Positions 53,249 through 62,688 of a stretch of 64,000 nt of DNA are shown in pieces. Numbering within the stretch: position 1 is the first letter of the stretch; the number at the start of each line of letters is the position of its first letter. A program made the position numbers and the translations under genes. This DNA comes from Hyphococcus sp. Lineage in GTDB: Bacteria; Pseudomonadota; Alphaproteobacteria; Caulobacterales; Parvularculaceae. The DNA lies in NCBI GenBank assembly GCA_021776335.1, contig JAJFGB010000006.1:62001-126000 (forward strand), in the 5' to 3' direction. The notes beneath the pieces are model-generated. The model saw only the letters and a list, made by a program, of their open reading frames with translations. It was not told the origin of the DNA and did no database searches.

Positions 53249-54136
53249 CTAGCCTAAATAGCGCTCAAACCAGGCAAGCGTTCGCGACCATGCGAGCGCG
53301 GCCGCTTCTTCGTCGTAACGCGGCGTCGTGTCATTGTGAAAGCCGTGATTGGCGCCTTCATAAATATGCGCCTCAAATGTTTTTTGGTTTTCTTTCAACG
53401 CGGCTTCATAGGCAGGCCAGCCGGCATTCACGCGTTGATCATTGCCCGCATAGTGTAAAAGCAGCGGCGCCTTGATCGCCGGCACATCTGTAACCGCGGC
53501 CTGGCGGCCATAAAACGGTACGGAACAAGCCATCTCCGAAAAAGCAACAGCAAGCGCATTACACACCCCACCGCCATAGCAAAACCCAACAGCGCCAACC
53601 TTTCCGGTGCTGTTTGCATGGCCCGTTAAATGCGCAAAACCCGCAAAGAAATCTTCCAAAAGCTTTGTGCGATCAAGCTGGCGCTGCATAGTGCGGCCAT
53701 CATCATCATTACCCGGATAACCACCGAGCGACGTCAATCCATCAGGACCCAATGCAAGATAGCCGGCTTTGGCGACACGGCGAACAACATCTTCAATATA
53801 CGGATTAAGACCACGATTTTCGTGCACCACCAATACGGCGCCAAACGGGCCGCTCCTGGCCGGACGCGCCATCAATCCCTTGATGGCGCCGTGCCCGTCG
53901 GGAGATGAATATTCGGCCCTCTCCGTGACGATGTCGGGGTCGTCCGGCGCCACCTGTTCGGCCAGCGCGTAATTGGGTTGCAACGACTTCAACAAGGCTG
54001 CAGCGCCGACACCACCAACAGCAAAGGCCGACGCTTTCGATAAAAATTCTCGTTTATTGAGGGCGCCGTGCACATAGCCGTCATAAAGCTCCAGCAAGCG
54101 CGGATCGAAATCCCTGGCGGTTTTACGTGTCATCAT
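53249..54136 (-). CDS. Dienelactone hydrolase family protein
   Basis: 295 residues. The N-terminal 60 include a helix after [25 protein letters not shown], possibly an export or membrane-binding signal, though no twin Arg is visible. The hydrolase domain shows [44 protein letters not shown] (nucleophile Cys), [19 protein letters not shown] (Asp) and [10 protein letters not shown] (His). The family includes carboxymethylenebutenolidase; the substrate here is unknown. It lies 35 nt after trpB on the same strand and may be co-transcribed with it. Confidence 0.88.
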   Translation of the reverse strand: MMTRKTARDFDPRLLELYDGYVHGALNKREFLSKASAFAVGGVGAAALLKSLQPNYALAEQVAPDDPDIVTERAEYSSPDGHGAIKGLMARPARSGPFGAVLVVHENRGLNPYIEDVVRRVAKAGYLALGPDGLTSLGGYPGNDDDGRTMQRQLDRTKLLEDFFAGFAHLTGHANSTGKVGAVGFCYGGGVCNALAVAFSEMACSVPFYGRQAAVTDVPAIKAPLLLHYAGNDQRVNAGWPAYEAALKENQKTFEAHIYEGANHGFHNDTTPRYDEEAAALAWSRTLAWFERYLG

Positions 54137-54171
54137 GGCCTCTCTTCAGGACCAACGCCGGTCCACTTGGA

Positions 54172-55428
54172 TTACGCCCCCAAAAGCTCCATCACCGAAA
54201 AGACGTCCTTGTCGCCGCGCCCGCACATATTCAGGAGCAAAATCTCATCCCGGGACATTTCCTGAGCCTTGTCGATAGCGCGAGCGAGTGCGTGAGAAGG
54301 TTCAAGCGCCGGGATAATCCCTTCGAGCTTCGAGCAGAGTTGAAATGCCGCCAGCGCTTCGTCATCGGTAGCCGAAACATATGTCACGCGACCGCTTTCA
54401 TGAAGCCAGGCATGCTCGGGGCCAATGCCGGGATAGTCCAGCCCCGCCGAAATCGAATGCGCGTCCTGAATTTGCCCGTCTGCATCCTGCAAAAGATAGG
54501 TCCTGTTGCCGTGCAGGACACCAGGGCGCCCGCCTGTTAGCGACGCTGCGTGCTTATCAGTCGAGACACCCAAACCCGCTGCTTCGACACCGATAATTTC
54601 GGTATCGAGATCATCCAAAAACGGATGAAAAAGACCAATTGAGTTAGACCCGCCACCGATGCAGGCCATGATCGTATCAGGGAGCCTTCCTTCGGCTTCG
54701 ATCATCTGTTCTTTGGCTTCAACGCCGATCACCGACTGAAAATCACGGACAAGTTCAGGATAGGGATGCGGACCCGCTGCGGTGCCGATGATGTAGAAGG
54801 TGTCGTCGACGTTGGTGACCCAGTCTCTTAACGCTTCGTTCATTGCGTCTTTGAGTGTGGCCCTACCGGAAGTTACGGGAACCACCTCGGCGCCCAGAAG
54901 TTTCATCCGAAAGACATTTGGTTTTTGCCGCTCCACATCGGTAGCGCCCATATAGACGACACAGGGCAGACCGAAGCGCGCGCAGACGGTTGCCGTCGCC
55001 ACCCCATGCTGGCCGGCGCCGGTTTCGGCAATGATCCGGGTCTTGGCCATTCGCCGCGCAAGCAGAATCTGACCCATGCAATTATTGATCTTGTGTGAGC
55101 CCGTATGGTTGAGCTCATCGCGCTTTAAATAGATTTTAGCGCCTTTTTTGCCGGTAGGGCCCGATTGATCGGCCTTTTCGCGGCAATACGCTGTCAGCCG
55201 CTCAGCATAATAAAGCGGCGACGGTCGGCCTACATAATGCTTTAAGTAGTGCTTGAGTTCCGATTGAAATTGCTCGTCTTTTTTGGCCCTGCCATATTCT
55301 TTTTCGAGAGCGAGCACGAGCGGCATCAACGTCTCGGCAACGAAACGCCCGCCGAATTTGCCAAAGCGGCCTTCTTCGTCAGGACCGGTGCGATAGGAAT
55401 TCGGCCGATCAGTGTTTGATTGGGTCAC
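54172..55428 (-). CDS. trpB: Tryptophan synthase beta chain
   Basis: Condenses indole and serine to tryptophan with PLP. About 418 residues: [73 protein letters not shown] (PLP Lys), [20 protein letters not shown] and [16 protein letters not shown] (phosphate loop). No ATG precedes the core; GTG at 55428 or TTG at 55443 must be the start, neither with a strong ribosome site. The trpA gene that normally follows is replaced by a dienelactone hydrolase gene. Confidence 0.96.
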   Translation of the reverse strand: MTQSNTDRPNSYRTGPDEEGRFGKFGGRFVAETLMPLVLALEKEYGRAKKDEQFQSELKHYLKHYVGRPSPLYYAERLTAYCREKADQSGPTGKKGAKIYLKRDELNHTGSHKINNCMGQILLARRMAKTRIIAETGAGQHGVATATVCARFGLPCVVYMGATDVERQKPNVFRMKLLGAEVVPVTSGRATLKDAMNEALRDWVTNVDDTFYIIGTAAGPHPYPELVRDFQSVIGVEAKEQMIEAEGRLPDTIMACIGGGSNSIGLFHPFLDDLDTEIIGVEAAGLGVSTDKHAASLTGGRPGVLHGNRTYLLQDADGQIQDAHSISAGLDYPGIGPEHAWLHESGRVTYVSATDDEALAAFQLCSKLEGIIPALEPSHALARAIDKAQEMSRDEILLLNMCGRGDKDVFSVMELLGA

Positions 55429-55504
55429 TAGAGTAAGGCTCAATTATTGTTTGCTGCAGGTGCGAAATTTCTTACCCCCGATGGTCTTACCGGGACAAGC
55501 CATC

Positions 55505-56146
55505 CTATTCCACCGTTACTGCACGCGATACAATCTCGACCCGCGGGACTATCCGAATGACACCGCCTTCAACGCCATTCCATTCCGATGGTCTGACCAC
55601 ATTGATCACTCCCTCCGGCAACTCATCCTCCTTCTTCAGGACGATCGCCCCATAAAGCGGCGCGATGTTCGAGTGGCTCGCAAGGATGATGTTCTGGCCG
55701 GGATTGGCGGTTAGCTCACTCTCAATCTGTTTTTTGAATGCAGCGATGGTCTCCGGGTCTGTGGTCTTCTGGGCGGGGTGCGGTATGACCGGCGCCTCGC
55801 CGGCGACCAGCCGCGCGGTATCCCATGCGCGGCACATATCGCTGGTATAGGCTTTCAGGATCGGGATGTTTTCTTCGCTCAGCAATTCTCCGAGGGCGCG
55901 GGCCTGCACCAACCCCTCAGCATTCAGTCCACGGCCAGGCTGGAGCGTACACCCCTCAGTCATACCAACCGACGCTTTCTGTCCACCTGGCGAATGAGCG
56001 TGACGCATGACCAGCACATTGCCGCCGCTGCGCAGGAGGTCAAAAACCGTCAAGGCCCGGTCCGTTGCTTCTTCAGCGCTGGCCGGTAGGGCCGCCGCCA
56101 AGGGCAAAAATGCTGCAGCAAATGCTGCGCACAATAATCGCTTCAT
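55505..56146 (-). CDS. Secreted histidine phosphatase family protein
   Basis: 213 residues. Signal peptide MKRLLCAAFAAAFLPLAAALPASAEE. The phosphohistidine motif reads VLVMRHAHSPGG (RHA rather than RHG), with Arg-bearing GLNAEGLVQARALGELL and AYTSDMCRAWDTARLV, and the second His in ILASHSNIAPLYG. Periplasmic phosphatases of this branch act on varied phosphoesters. It sits between trpF and trpB (9 nt after trpF), a place where no gene is usually found. No link to tryptophan synthesis is evident. Confidence 0.88.
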   Translation of the reverse strand: MKRLLCAAFAAAFLPLAAALPASAEEATDRALTVFDLLRSGGNVLVMRHAHSPGGQKASVGMTEGCTLQPGRGLNAEGLVQARALGELLSEENIPILKAYTSDMCRAWDTARLVAGEAPVIPHPAQKTTDPETIAAFKKQIESELTANPGQNIILASHSNIAPLYGAIVLKKEDELPEGVINVVRPSEWNGVEGGVIRIVPRVEIVSRAVTVE

Positions 56147-56154
56147 AAATTTCC

Positions 56155-56832
56155 CTATCCCAATGCTTTGGCGTTTGAAACAAAGCTTCCGACAAGGTCT
56201 AAATCTTTCTTGCCCGGCGCCGTCTCCACACCGCTCGACACGTCGACCCCCAAAAATGCTGCGGCGCCCTTTTGCGCTGCAATAGCATCAGCCACATTTT
56301 CAGGATTGAGCCCGCCAGCGACTAAAAAAGGCGTCTCACCCTTATACCCGTCAAGGACAGCCCAGTCGAAAGGCGCCCCGTGCCCCCCCGGCCGGCTCGC
56401 GCCGGGCGGAGGCTTGGCGTCAAAAAGAAGTATGTCCGCCGGCCCGTCATAAGCATCGGCCGCCGCCACATCACCGGCGCCCGTCACTGGTATGGCCTTG
56501 ATCACATCAACCGCGAAGGCTGCGCCGAGTTCTTCGCAACGTTCCGGGCTTTCATGGCCGTGAAACTGGAAATGAGTAAGCAGCGGCGCTGCTTCGGCAA
56601 GTTCCTTCTCGCCGGCGTCAACAAACAAGCCCACAAGCTTGGGCAGCTCAAAACCCTCATCAAAGCTCGCTTGTTTGAGCTCCATGATGATCTCTTCCGC
56701 CGCGTCGGCTGCAATAAAACGCGGACTTTTACGAAAGAAAACAAATCCCAGATAATCGGCGCCGGCGCGCGCTGCAATGAGCGCCGTTTCAATTTCGGTA
56801 ATGCCGCAGATTTTAACGGAATGTGAGCTCAT
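56155..56832 (-). CDS. trpF: Phosphoribosylanthranilate isomerase
   Basis: Third step of tryptophan synthesis. 225 residues, TIM barrel: SVKICGITEIETALIAARAGADYLGFVFFRKSPRFI (catalytic Cys), LVGLFVDAG, FQFHGHESPE, LLFDAKPPPGASRPGGHGAPFDWAVL (catalytic Asp) and PFLVAGGLNPENVADAI and GVDVSSGVE. The ATG at 56832 is the natural start; the track start adds 16 residues overlapping lapA. Ten nt after the lapA stop. Confidence 0.97.
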   Translation of the reverse strand: MSSHSVKICGITEIETALIAARAGADYLGFVFFRKSPRFIAADAAEEIIMELKQASFDEGFELPKLVGLFVDAGEKELAEAAPLLTHFQFHGHESPERCEELGAAFAVDVIKAIPVTGAGDVAAADAYDGPADILLFDAKPPPGASRPGGHGAPFDWAVLDGYKGETPFLVAGGLNPENVADAIAAQKGAAAFLGVDVSSGVETAPGKKDLDLVGSFVSNAKALG

Positions 56833-56842
56833 AACATCAGGG

Positions 56843-57208
56843 TCACGCGGGACTCGATTCCAAAAGCGGCAAATCATCATCCACTGATGTCGGCGGTGTT
56901 TCGGTGATTTTCTTCTCCAACGCCGCGAATTCCTTGCGTAGCGTTTTTAACTCGCGCCTCTCCATGCGGGCTTTCAGGCGGTGGGGCCTGCCCGACATCC
57001 ACATGCCGGATGCGCCAACCGCAAGGCCGATAAACAACATCACCATGAGCCACATCCACAACGGCACGGCAGGGGTCGTAACGGCCGGATTATCTGCCGA
57101 GAAAGGATCGAGGCTCACCGCGACGGACTGGCGATTGGCGACCATAAACAGCACAACAATCGCAAATAGCGGTATCCAGAAAAGCCATCTCAAAACGAAT
57201 TTCTTCAT
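56843..57208 (-). CDS. LapA-domain (DUF1049) inner-membrane protein
   Basis: 121 residues: VLRWLFWIPLFAIVVLFMVANRQSVAVSLDPF, a second helix LWMWLMVMLFIGLAVGASGMWMSGRPHRLKARMERRELKTLRKE and an acidic tail. This is the lipopolysaccharide assembly protein A domain. In many Alphaproteobacteria it lies between ihfB and trpF. Here it still precedes trpF, but ihfB is 2 kb away behind two inserted genes. Confidence 0.9.
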   Translation of the reverse strand: MKKFVLRWLFWIPLFAIVVLFMVANRQSVAVSLDPFSADNPAVTTPAVPLWMWLMVMLFIGLAVGASGMWMSGRPHRLKARMERRELKTLRKEFAALEKKITETPPTSVDDDLPLLESSPA

Positions 57209-57252
57209 TAAACGCTCTATGCCCTCTTACCGGTAGGCGCCGTATCTGCCCG

Positions 57253-57951
57253 ATGATAAACAACCCTGACAAGAAAGTGGAGGCTTTCATATTTACCGAG
57301 ATTGAAAATATTCTAACCCCGGCTGAGTTGCAAAGACTGCGCGTGATCGCCAAAGACGCTAGTTTCGTCGATGGGCGGATCAGCAACCCCCATAATACCA
57401 CCAAAAAGAACCTGCAGATCGACCACACCACCCAGCCCTATCAGGAATCGACCCAGATCCTCGGGCAGGCGCTGATGCGCAGCGAGGAATTCCGCAATTT
57501 CGCTTTTATCAAGCGCCTGGCGCCGCCACTCCTGTGCCGATACCAGCCGGGCATGGAATATGGCAAACACCCGGATACAGCATATCTGCCCATGACCCCC
57601 ACGCCGCTGCGATCCGACATTTCCTGCACAATTTTCCTCGCCGATCCCGCAACCTATGAAGGCGGCGAATTGACTATCCATCTCGGCAGCAAGCCGGTGA
57701 GCATAAAGGGTGTGGCGGGATCCGCCGTCGTTTATCCGTCAACAACGATCCATCAGGTACAGCCTGTGACAGCTGGCGAGCGCCTGGTTGCGATCACCTT
57801 TATTGAAAGTCAGATCATCGACGAAACGAAGCGCCATCTTCTTTACACCCTCAATGAAGTGGCTGCGCTCGAGGGATACAATATCGCCTGGGATAATCGC
57901 GTTCTTTTGGAGCATGTCCGCCACAGCCTGCATCGCATGTGGTCGAACTAA
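57253..57951 (+). CDS. PKHD-type Fe(II)/2-oxoglutarate dioxygenase
   Basis: 232 residues of the PiuC/YbiX group: ILTPAELQRLRVIAKDASFVDGRISNP, LLCRYQPGMEYGKHPDTAYLPMTP (HxD iron ligands), RSDISCTIFLADPATYEGGELTIHLG and VVYPSTTIHQVQPVTAGERLVAITFIESQI (distal His and 2-oxoglutarate Arg). Relatives are tied to iron uptake, but no TonB receptor is adjacent. It is opposite in strand to lapA and convergent with a sulfotransferase-like gene. Both are inserted between ihfB and lapA. Confidence 0.9.
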   Translation: MINNPDKKVEAFIFTEIENILTPAELQRLRVIAKDASFVDGRISNPHNTTKKNLQIDHTTQPYQESTQILGQALMRSEEFRNFAFIKRLAPPLLCRYQPGMEYGKHPDTAYLPMTPTPLRSDISCTIFLADPATYEGGELTIHLGSKPVSIKGVAGSAVVYPSTTIHQVQPVTAGERLVAITFIESQIIDETKRHLLYTLNEVAALEGYNIAWDNRVLLEHVRHSLHRMWSN

Positions 57952-57956
57952 CCTGA

Positions 57957-57986
57957 GCGCATTCACAAAAAGTGTGCGCGGTTTTT
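57957..57986 (+). terminator. Probable terminator after the PKHD dioxygenase
   Basis: GCGCATTCAC-AAAAA-GTGTGCGC forms an 8-bp stem with two unpaired T, followed by GGTTTTTGGG. It begins just after the stop codon. Moderate strength. Confidence 0.5.
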
Positions 57987-58061
57987 GGGTTCGAATGCGC
58001 GAAAAAAGATAACTAGGCCGTGGCCGCCGATTCAACGCCTCATGAACATGGTCTAAGTTCG

Positions 58062-59090
58062 TCAGCTTGAGAATAATTCAAGCGCACGCGCCATATCTTT
58101 GTTTTCAGCCCCAGCGGCGTCCAGATAAGCCATGCCGCGACGGATTTCAGCGTCGTGTTTTATTTCTGCGCCGGCGATGATTTCCAGGCGCGTTGCCGGT
58201 GAATAGGTATGTTCCGGCGCTTTTGAATAGGTTTTCATGATCGGGCCATTGAGGGTGCTCGCAATCTTTTCGTCACCGGGCGTCAAGCCAAAAAGGCTGC
58301 ACGCCTTTTCGAGCGCCGGCGCCGGCGCGCCAAGGAAACTCTCAAAATTCAACGTCGCAAGTCCTGCCGCATCATGAACAGCCGCAGCAGCGCTCGCCTC
58401 ACAAAGCCATAATTCAGCGGCAAGCTCGCCAACACTCAACGCGGCCAGGGGCGGCGCAGCATGTCGACAGCGCAGGCGGCGGTGGCGCATCTGCGCAAAG
58501 CCGCGCAAATCGTTGAGCGTGTTTGCCCCCGCAAGGAGCGCGGCAAGATGGGTCTTGGGCGTTTGATAAAGAAACATCGCGCGCGCGCCGCCAGCGTTGG
58601 TTTTACCCGCGAGATCGGTACAGATGCTGGTTGCCTTAACAATAACGGGCTCACTGCCACGCGCCCAGCAACGCTCAAAAAACGAAAAGCGCTCGGCGAA
58701 ACCCACTTCATCTAACAGGGCGCCTGGGCCTTCCGCCGCATCGAATGCCAGCGCCCGCAAAGGCAAAGGTTCACGCAGCGCGACAGCGCCGGTCACCGCA
58801 CTGATCAACCGTGACAGCAGCGTGGAACCACAATGGCCCATATGAAAAATATAATCTGGTCGTCCTTCGGGCAGCGCGGCCAGCACGGGCGCAATGCGCG
58901 CCCATGGAAACCACGCGCCTTCGGTGTTCGATGACAAAATCCGCTCATCAAGGAAACTTGCGTTGGCCATCGCCTCGATGTTGAGGCGGACCAGCAAGAT
59001 CTGGTCGCCCGCCACATCATATTGGTGGGGATAGATGCCGCGATCGAGCGGCAGATCATCAAGCAGCTTTTGCTGCGCGGGCGCGTTCAT
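58062..59090 (-). CDS. Sulfotransferase-like protein
   Basis: 342 residues. A phosphate-binding loop like the PAPS 5'-phosphate site is seen in YIFHMGHCGSTLLSRLISAV, then VALREPLPLRAL, a pattern common to P-loop sulfotransferases. The C-terminal region (FGLTPGDEKIASTLNGPIMKTYSKAPEHTYSPATRLEII) resembles the end domains of such enzymes. Acceptor unknown; a decoy or kinase role cannot be excluded. Convergent with the dioxygenase gene, an arrangement that may travel as a pair. Confidence 0.72.
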   Translation of the reverse strand: MNAPAQQKLLDDLPLDRGIYPHQYDVAGDQILLVRLNIEAMANASFLDERILSSNTEGAWFPWARIAPVLAALPEGRPDYIFHMGHCGSTLLSRLISAVTGAVALREPLPLRALAFDAAEGPGALLDEVGFAERFSFFERCWARGSEPVIVKATSICTDLAGKTNAGGARAMFLYQTPKTHLAALLAGANTLNDLRGFAQMRHRRLRCRHAAPPLAALSVGELAAELWLCEASAAAAVHDAAGLATLNFESFLGAPAPALEKACSLFGLTPGDEKIASTLNGPIMKTYSKAPEHTYSPATRLEIIAGAEIKHDAEIRRGMAYLDAAGAENKDMARALELFSS

Positions 59091-59159
59091 GGAGAAAACA
59101 GCTCCTATGCGCTGGCGCGGGCATTAAGCTTCAGCCCGCTGTCACCCGCATTGCATGAA

Positions 59160-59483
59160 TTATGGCGCAGTTCCTGCGCCGTCAGTTTGCGACGAGAATC
59201 TGCCATTGCCGTTTAGTCGATCACGCAGCTCTTTGCCGGCTTTAAAAAACGGCGACCATTTCTCATCGATCTGCACAGCCTCACCGCTGCGCGGATTGCG
59301 GCCGGTGCGCGCCGGACGGTGCTTAACGGAAAAAGCGCCAAAGCCTCTTAGCTCTACCCTGTCGCCGCGCGCCAGCGCGTCGGTAATCTCTTGAAACACG
59401 ATAGAGACGATGCGTTCAATATCGCGATGAAACAGATTAGGGTTTTCATCGGCAAGTTTTTGCACCAATTCTGATTTAATCAT
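59160..59483 (-). CDS. ihfB: Integration host factor subunit beta
   Basis: 107 residues, HU/IHF fold: [91 protein letters not shown]. The [17 protein letters not shown]-type arm with Pro inserts the minor-groove bend. A short polar tail ends it. Pairs with IHF-alpha to bend DNA. ATG at 59483 is right behind GGGGAAGAG. Confidence 0.96.
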   Translation of the reverse strand: MIKSELVQKLADENPNLFHRDIERIVSIVFQEITDALARGDRVELRGFGAFSVKHRPARTGRNPRSGEAVQIDEKWSPFFKAGKELRDRLNGNGRFSSQTDGAGTAP

Positions 59484-59633
59484 CTCTTCCCCAAGGCCTC
59501 CCATTGGCGGCATCCGGGGCCGCGCAGTCGTTTTGCGGAAAATATCCCAGATTTCAAGTGCTTAACACTGTCAAAATGACCATGCGGCGTCAAGACGCTT
59601 CTCCCACGCCGCTCAACAAGATATGCATTTTTT

Positions 59634-60413
59634 ATGACGCAGCGCGGCGAAGATGAAACCTCCTTTGGTTTTCGCAAGGTGAAAGCCAGCGAAAAAGCCG
59701 GCCTTGTGCGTGATGTCTTCGACAGCGTCGCAGAGCGATACGACCTGATGAATGACCTTATGTCAGGCGGCGTCCACCGGATTTGGAAATCGGTAATGCT
59801 GGACCGGCTCTCTCCCCAGCCTGGCGAAATGCTCATTGATGTCGCCGGCGGCACCGGCGATGTCGCCATTGGATTCCTAGGGCGCGCCAATGGCCGTCCG
59901 TCCGCGGATAAAAAGCCAGCTGCACATGCGACCATATGTGATATCAATTATGAAATGTTGCGTGCTGGCGCCGGGCGCGCGCCTGCAAAAACCTTAGCTT
60001 CTCAACTAACACGAATTTGCGGTAACGCCGAGGCGCTGCCCTTCAACAGCGGTAAAGCCGACGCCTACACAATTGCTTTCGGCATCCGCAATGTTACTGA
60101 TATGGATGCAGCGCTGAAAGAAGCTCGGCGCGTCTTAAAACCAGGGGGGCGGTTTTTGTGCCTTGAGTTTTCTCATCCGATTACGGAGGGCCTCCAAAAA
60201 ATTTACGACGCCTATTCCTTTAATGTTATTCCCTGGCTCGGCGACAAAGTCGCCAATGACGCAGAGTCATACGCCTATCTCGTTGAATCGATTCGTAAGT
60301 TTCCAGGTCAGGAAGCTTTTGCCACCCGCATCCGGAAGGCTGGTTTTTCACGCGTAAAATATGAAAATCTCACCGGCGGTGTTGCGGCCTTGCACATCGG
60401 CTGGAGAGTTTAG
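59634..60413 (+). CDS. ubiE: Ubiquinone/menaquinone C-methyltransferase UbiE
   Basis: SAM-dependent C-methylation of the quinone ring. 259 residues: [58 protein letters not shown] (SAM site), [50 protein letters not shown] and [32 protein letters not shown]. Followed 9 nt later by ubiB, the standard alphaproteobacterial pair. mutM, often divergent here, is absent. Confidence 0.97.
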   Translation: MTQRGEDETSFGFRKVKASEKAGLVRDVFDSVAERYDLMNDLMSGGVHRIWKSVMLDRLSPQPGEMLIDVAGGTGDVAIGFLGRANGRPSADKKPAAHATICDINYEMLRAGAGRAPAKTLASQLTRICGNAEALPFNSGKADAYTIAFGIRNVTDMDAALKEARRVLKPGGRFLCLEFSHPITEGLQKIYDAYSFNVIPWLGDKVANDAESYAYLVESIRKFPGQEAFATRIRKAGFSRVKYENLTGGVAALHIGWRV

Positions 60414-60422
60414 CCAACAAGC

Positions 60423-61961
60423 ATGTTCACCGCCCTCACAGATTATGTTCGCCTTGCCCGCGCCGGCTGGACCCTGACGCGCCATGACGCGCTCATTCCA
60501 CGCGAGTTTGCGCACCTGACGCCGACGGCGCTGCAAGTGTTTGGAACCTTGACGCGCATCGGCGCGCGCGGACGCGCCAGGCGCCCCGGCGAACGCCTCG
60601 CCTCGGCTTTTGAGCGGCTTGGACCAGCTTATGTAAAGCTCGGGCAGTTCATGGCGACGCGGCCCGATATTATCGGTTTTGAGATGGCCGCCGATCTTGG
60701 CCGGCTGCAGGACAAAATGCCGGCTTTTCCCGAGGCGCAGGCGCGCCGGGAAATAGAAACCGCCTTTGGTCAGAAAATAGAAGATCTGTTTACGGAGTTT
60801 TCGGCGCCGATCGCCGCCGCTTCCATCGCACAGGCGCACCGGGCAACACTGCCGGATGGCCGCAAAGTTGCCGTCAAAGTCCTTCGTCCGGCAATCGAAC
60901 GCATTGCAGCCCAGGAGTTCCGCGCCTTTGGCCGCGCGGCAAGAAACATAGAGACGCTCTCCAAAACCGCGCGCCGCATGGAGCCGGTGCAATTCATTGA
61001 AACTTTGAAGGCCTCGGCGGCAATAGAGCTGGACCTCAGAATGGAAGCCGGCGCCGCCTCGGAGCTGGCGGAAAATCTAAAAGATGAGCCGCGCCTGCGC
61101 ATCCCGGAAGTGATTTGGCCGCTTTCGTCGCGCCGGGTCCTGACGGTCGAATGGATCGACGGCACGCCCCTAGGTGATTTGGACGCTCTTGACGCGCGCG
61201 GTGTCGACCGCGAGGAACTTGCGCAACTGGTCCTCTCGGTCTTTCTGACCCAGGCGCTCCATACGGGCTTTTTCCACGCCGACATGCACCAGGGCAACCT
61301 GATCGTCGATGATGCGGGGCGTCTTGCCCTCATTGATTTTGGCATTATGGGCCGTCTTGATGATGTTGCGCGCCATACTTTTGCGGAAATCATCTACGGC
61401 TTTATCACACGCAATTATAAGCGCACCGCCGAAGTCCACTTTAACGCCGGCTACATCACGCCGGAGCATTCGATTGATGCATTTGCGCAAGCGTTGCGTG
61501 CGGTTGGCGAGCCGCTCCAGGGCCGCAATGCTGCGCAGGTCGACATGTCCCGAGTGCTGCAACAATTATTCGATGTGACCGCTATGTTTGACATGCATTT
61601 GCGTCCCGAACTGCTGCTGCTTCAGCGCACCATGGTGACCGTTGAAGGCGTTGCGCGGCTCCTAGATCCGGAAGTCGACATGTGGGAAGCAGCAACGCCC
61701 ACCGTACGGGCCTATATTAACAAGGCGATCGGGCCCCAGGCCCAGGCCGACAAACTCAGAATCGCTACCCGAAAAGCGCTCGAAATCGCACCGCAGCTGC
61801 CGCACTATGTGGAAGAGATTGGCAAGGCGGCGGAAAAAATCGCTGACGGGCGCGTCACTTTGGGACAGGCATCGTCTCATAACAACACAGGCGCCCGCGC
61901 AATCTTGTTGTTTGCTGGGGCTGCCATCGTCGCCCTCATCGCCATTATCGCTTTTCGCTAG
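60423..61961 (+). CDS. ubiB: UbiB, ABC1-family protein of ubiquinone synthesis
   Basis: Atypical kinase/ATPase needed for ubiquinone assembly, likely for extracting lipid intermediates. 512 residues: YVKLGQFMATRPD (KxGQ motif), AAASIAQAHRATLPDGRKVAVKVLRP, the Ala-rich loop, VEWIDGTPL, FFHADMHQGNLIVDDAGRLALIDFGIMG (metal and catalytic site) and a C-terminal membrane helix (AILLFAGAAIVALIAIIAFR). Co-transcribed with ubiE. Confidence 0.96.
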   Translation: MFTALTDYVRLARAGWTLTRHDALIPREFAHLTPTALQVFGTLTRIGARGRARRPGERLASAFERLGPAYVKLGQFMATRPDIIGFEMAADLGRLQDKMPAFPEAQARREIETAFGQKIEDLFTEFSAPIAAASIAQAHRATLPDGRKVAVKVLRPAIERIAAQEFRAFGRAARNIETLSKTARRMEPVQFIETLKASAAIELDLRMEAGAASELAENLKDEPRLRIPEVIWPLSSRRVLTVEWIDGTPLGDLDALDARGVDREELAQLVLSVFLTQALHTGFFHADMHQGNLIVDDAGRLALIDFGIMGRLDDVARHTFAEIIYGFITRNYKRTAEVHFNAGYITPEHSIDAFAQALRAVGEPLQGRNAAQVDMSRVLQQLFDVTAMFDMHLRPELLLLQRTMVTVEGVARLLDPEVDMWEAATPTVRAYINKAIGPQAQADKLRIATRKALEIAPQLPHYVEEIGKAAEKIADGRVTLGQASSHNNTGARAILLFAGAAIVALIAIIAFR

Positions 61962-62041
61962 AAAAAACGCCGCCGCGGTTACCAAATCTTTGCCTGATTA
62001 CGGCAGGCTTCGCGCCGGATTGCGAAAAACGAGGCATGCAG

Positions 62042-62635
62042 ATGTTTGGAATTGGCGCAAGAAAGCATGACGAGCCAGCTGGCGAATATTTGACCGCGCG
62101 GCTCAATGCGCGTGTGCAACCAATCGACCGTGGAGAATACTACGAAGACCCACTGGACGAAACAATCAGTGCGGCCGGCGTGGGTGCGGTTACGGGCGGC
62201 GGCACACAACTCGCTGACGAACCGGCGGGTATTGAGTTTTGCGACCTCGAAATCCGCGTCTCAAATACATCGAATGAGACCTTGAGCATGATCATTGAAC
62301 GCCTTGAGGTCCTTGGCGCGCCGATAGGCTCTAAACTTATTCTCGATGGCGACGGACGGGAAATACCCTTTGGCGTCAATGAGGGCATCGGCATCTTTCT
62401 GAACGGAACCGATCTTCCTGATTCAGTCTACGAGAAATGCGACGTTGACCATGTCACAACCGAGCTAGACCGGCTGATGGGTGAAAATGGCACTTATCGC
62501 GGCTATTGGCAGGGCTCAGAGGAAACAGCGCTTTACTGCTACGGGCCGTCATTCGAAACGATGAAAGCGGCCATTGAACCCCTCCTCGCCGCCTATCCTT
62601 TATGTGAAAAGGCCAGGATCGAGCAGATCGCCTGA
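62042..62635 (+). CDS. Hypothetical protein between ubiB and coaBC
   Basis: I do not recognise the family. About 197 residues, soluble, acidic, no signal peptide. It begins MFGIGARKHDEPAGEYLTARLNARVQPIDRGEYYEDPLDE; the middle part (CDLEIRVSNTSNETLSMIIERLEVLGAPIGSKLILDGDGREIPFGVNEGIGIFLNGTDLPDSVYEKCDVDHVTTELDRLM) looks like alpha/beta protein. Two ATGs are in frame; GAGG seven bases before the second (62042) decides that start over 62036. Gap of about 50 nt to coaBC. It could be an immunity-type or housekeeping protein; no evidence separates these. Confidence 0.7.
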   Translation: MFGIGARKHDEPAGEYLTARLNARVQPIDRGEYYEDPLDETISAAGVGAVTGGGTQLADEPAGIEFCDLEIRVSNTSNETLSMIIERLEVLGAPIGSKLILDGDGREIPFGVNEGIGIFLNGTDLPDSVYEKCDVDHVTTELDRLMGENGTYRGYWQGSEETALYCYGPSFETMKAAIEPLLAAYPLCEKARIEQIA

Positions 62636-62688
62636 TTGCGACCACCCGTGTGGTGACTTTGATGAATGTCCGGCTTATTTAAAGGCCC

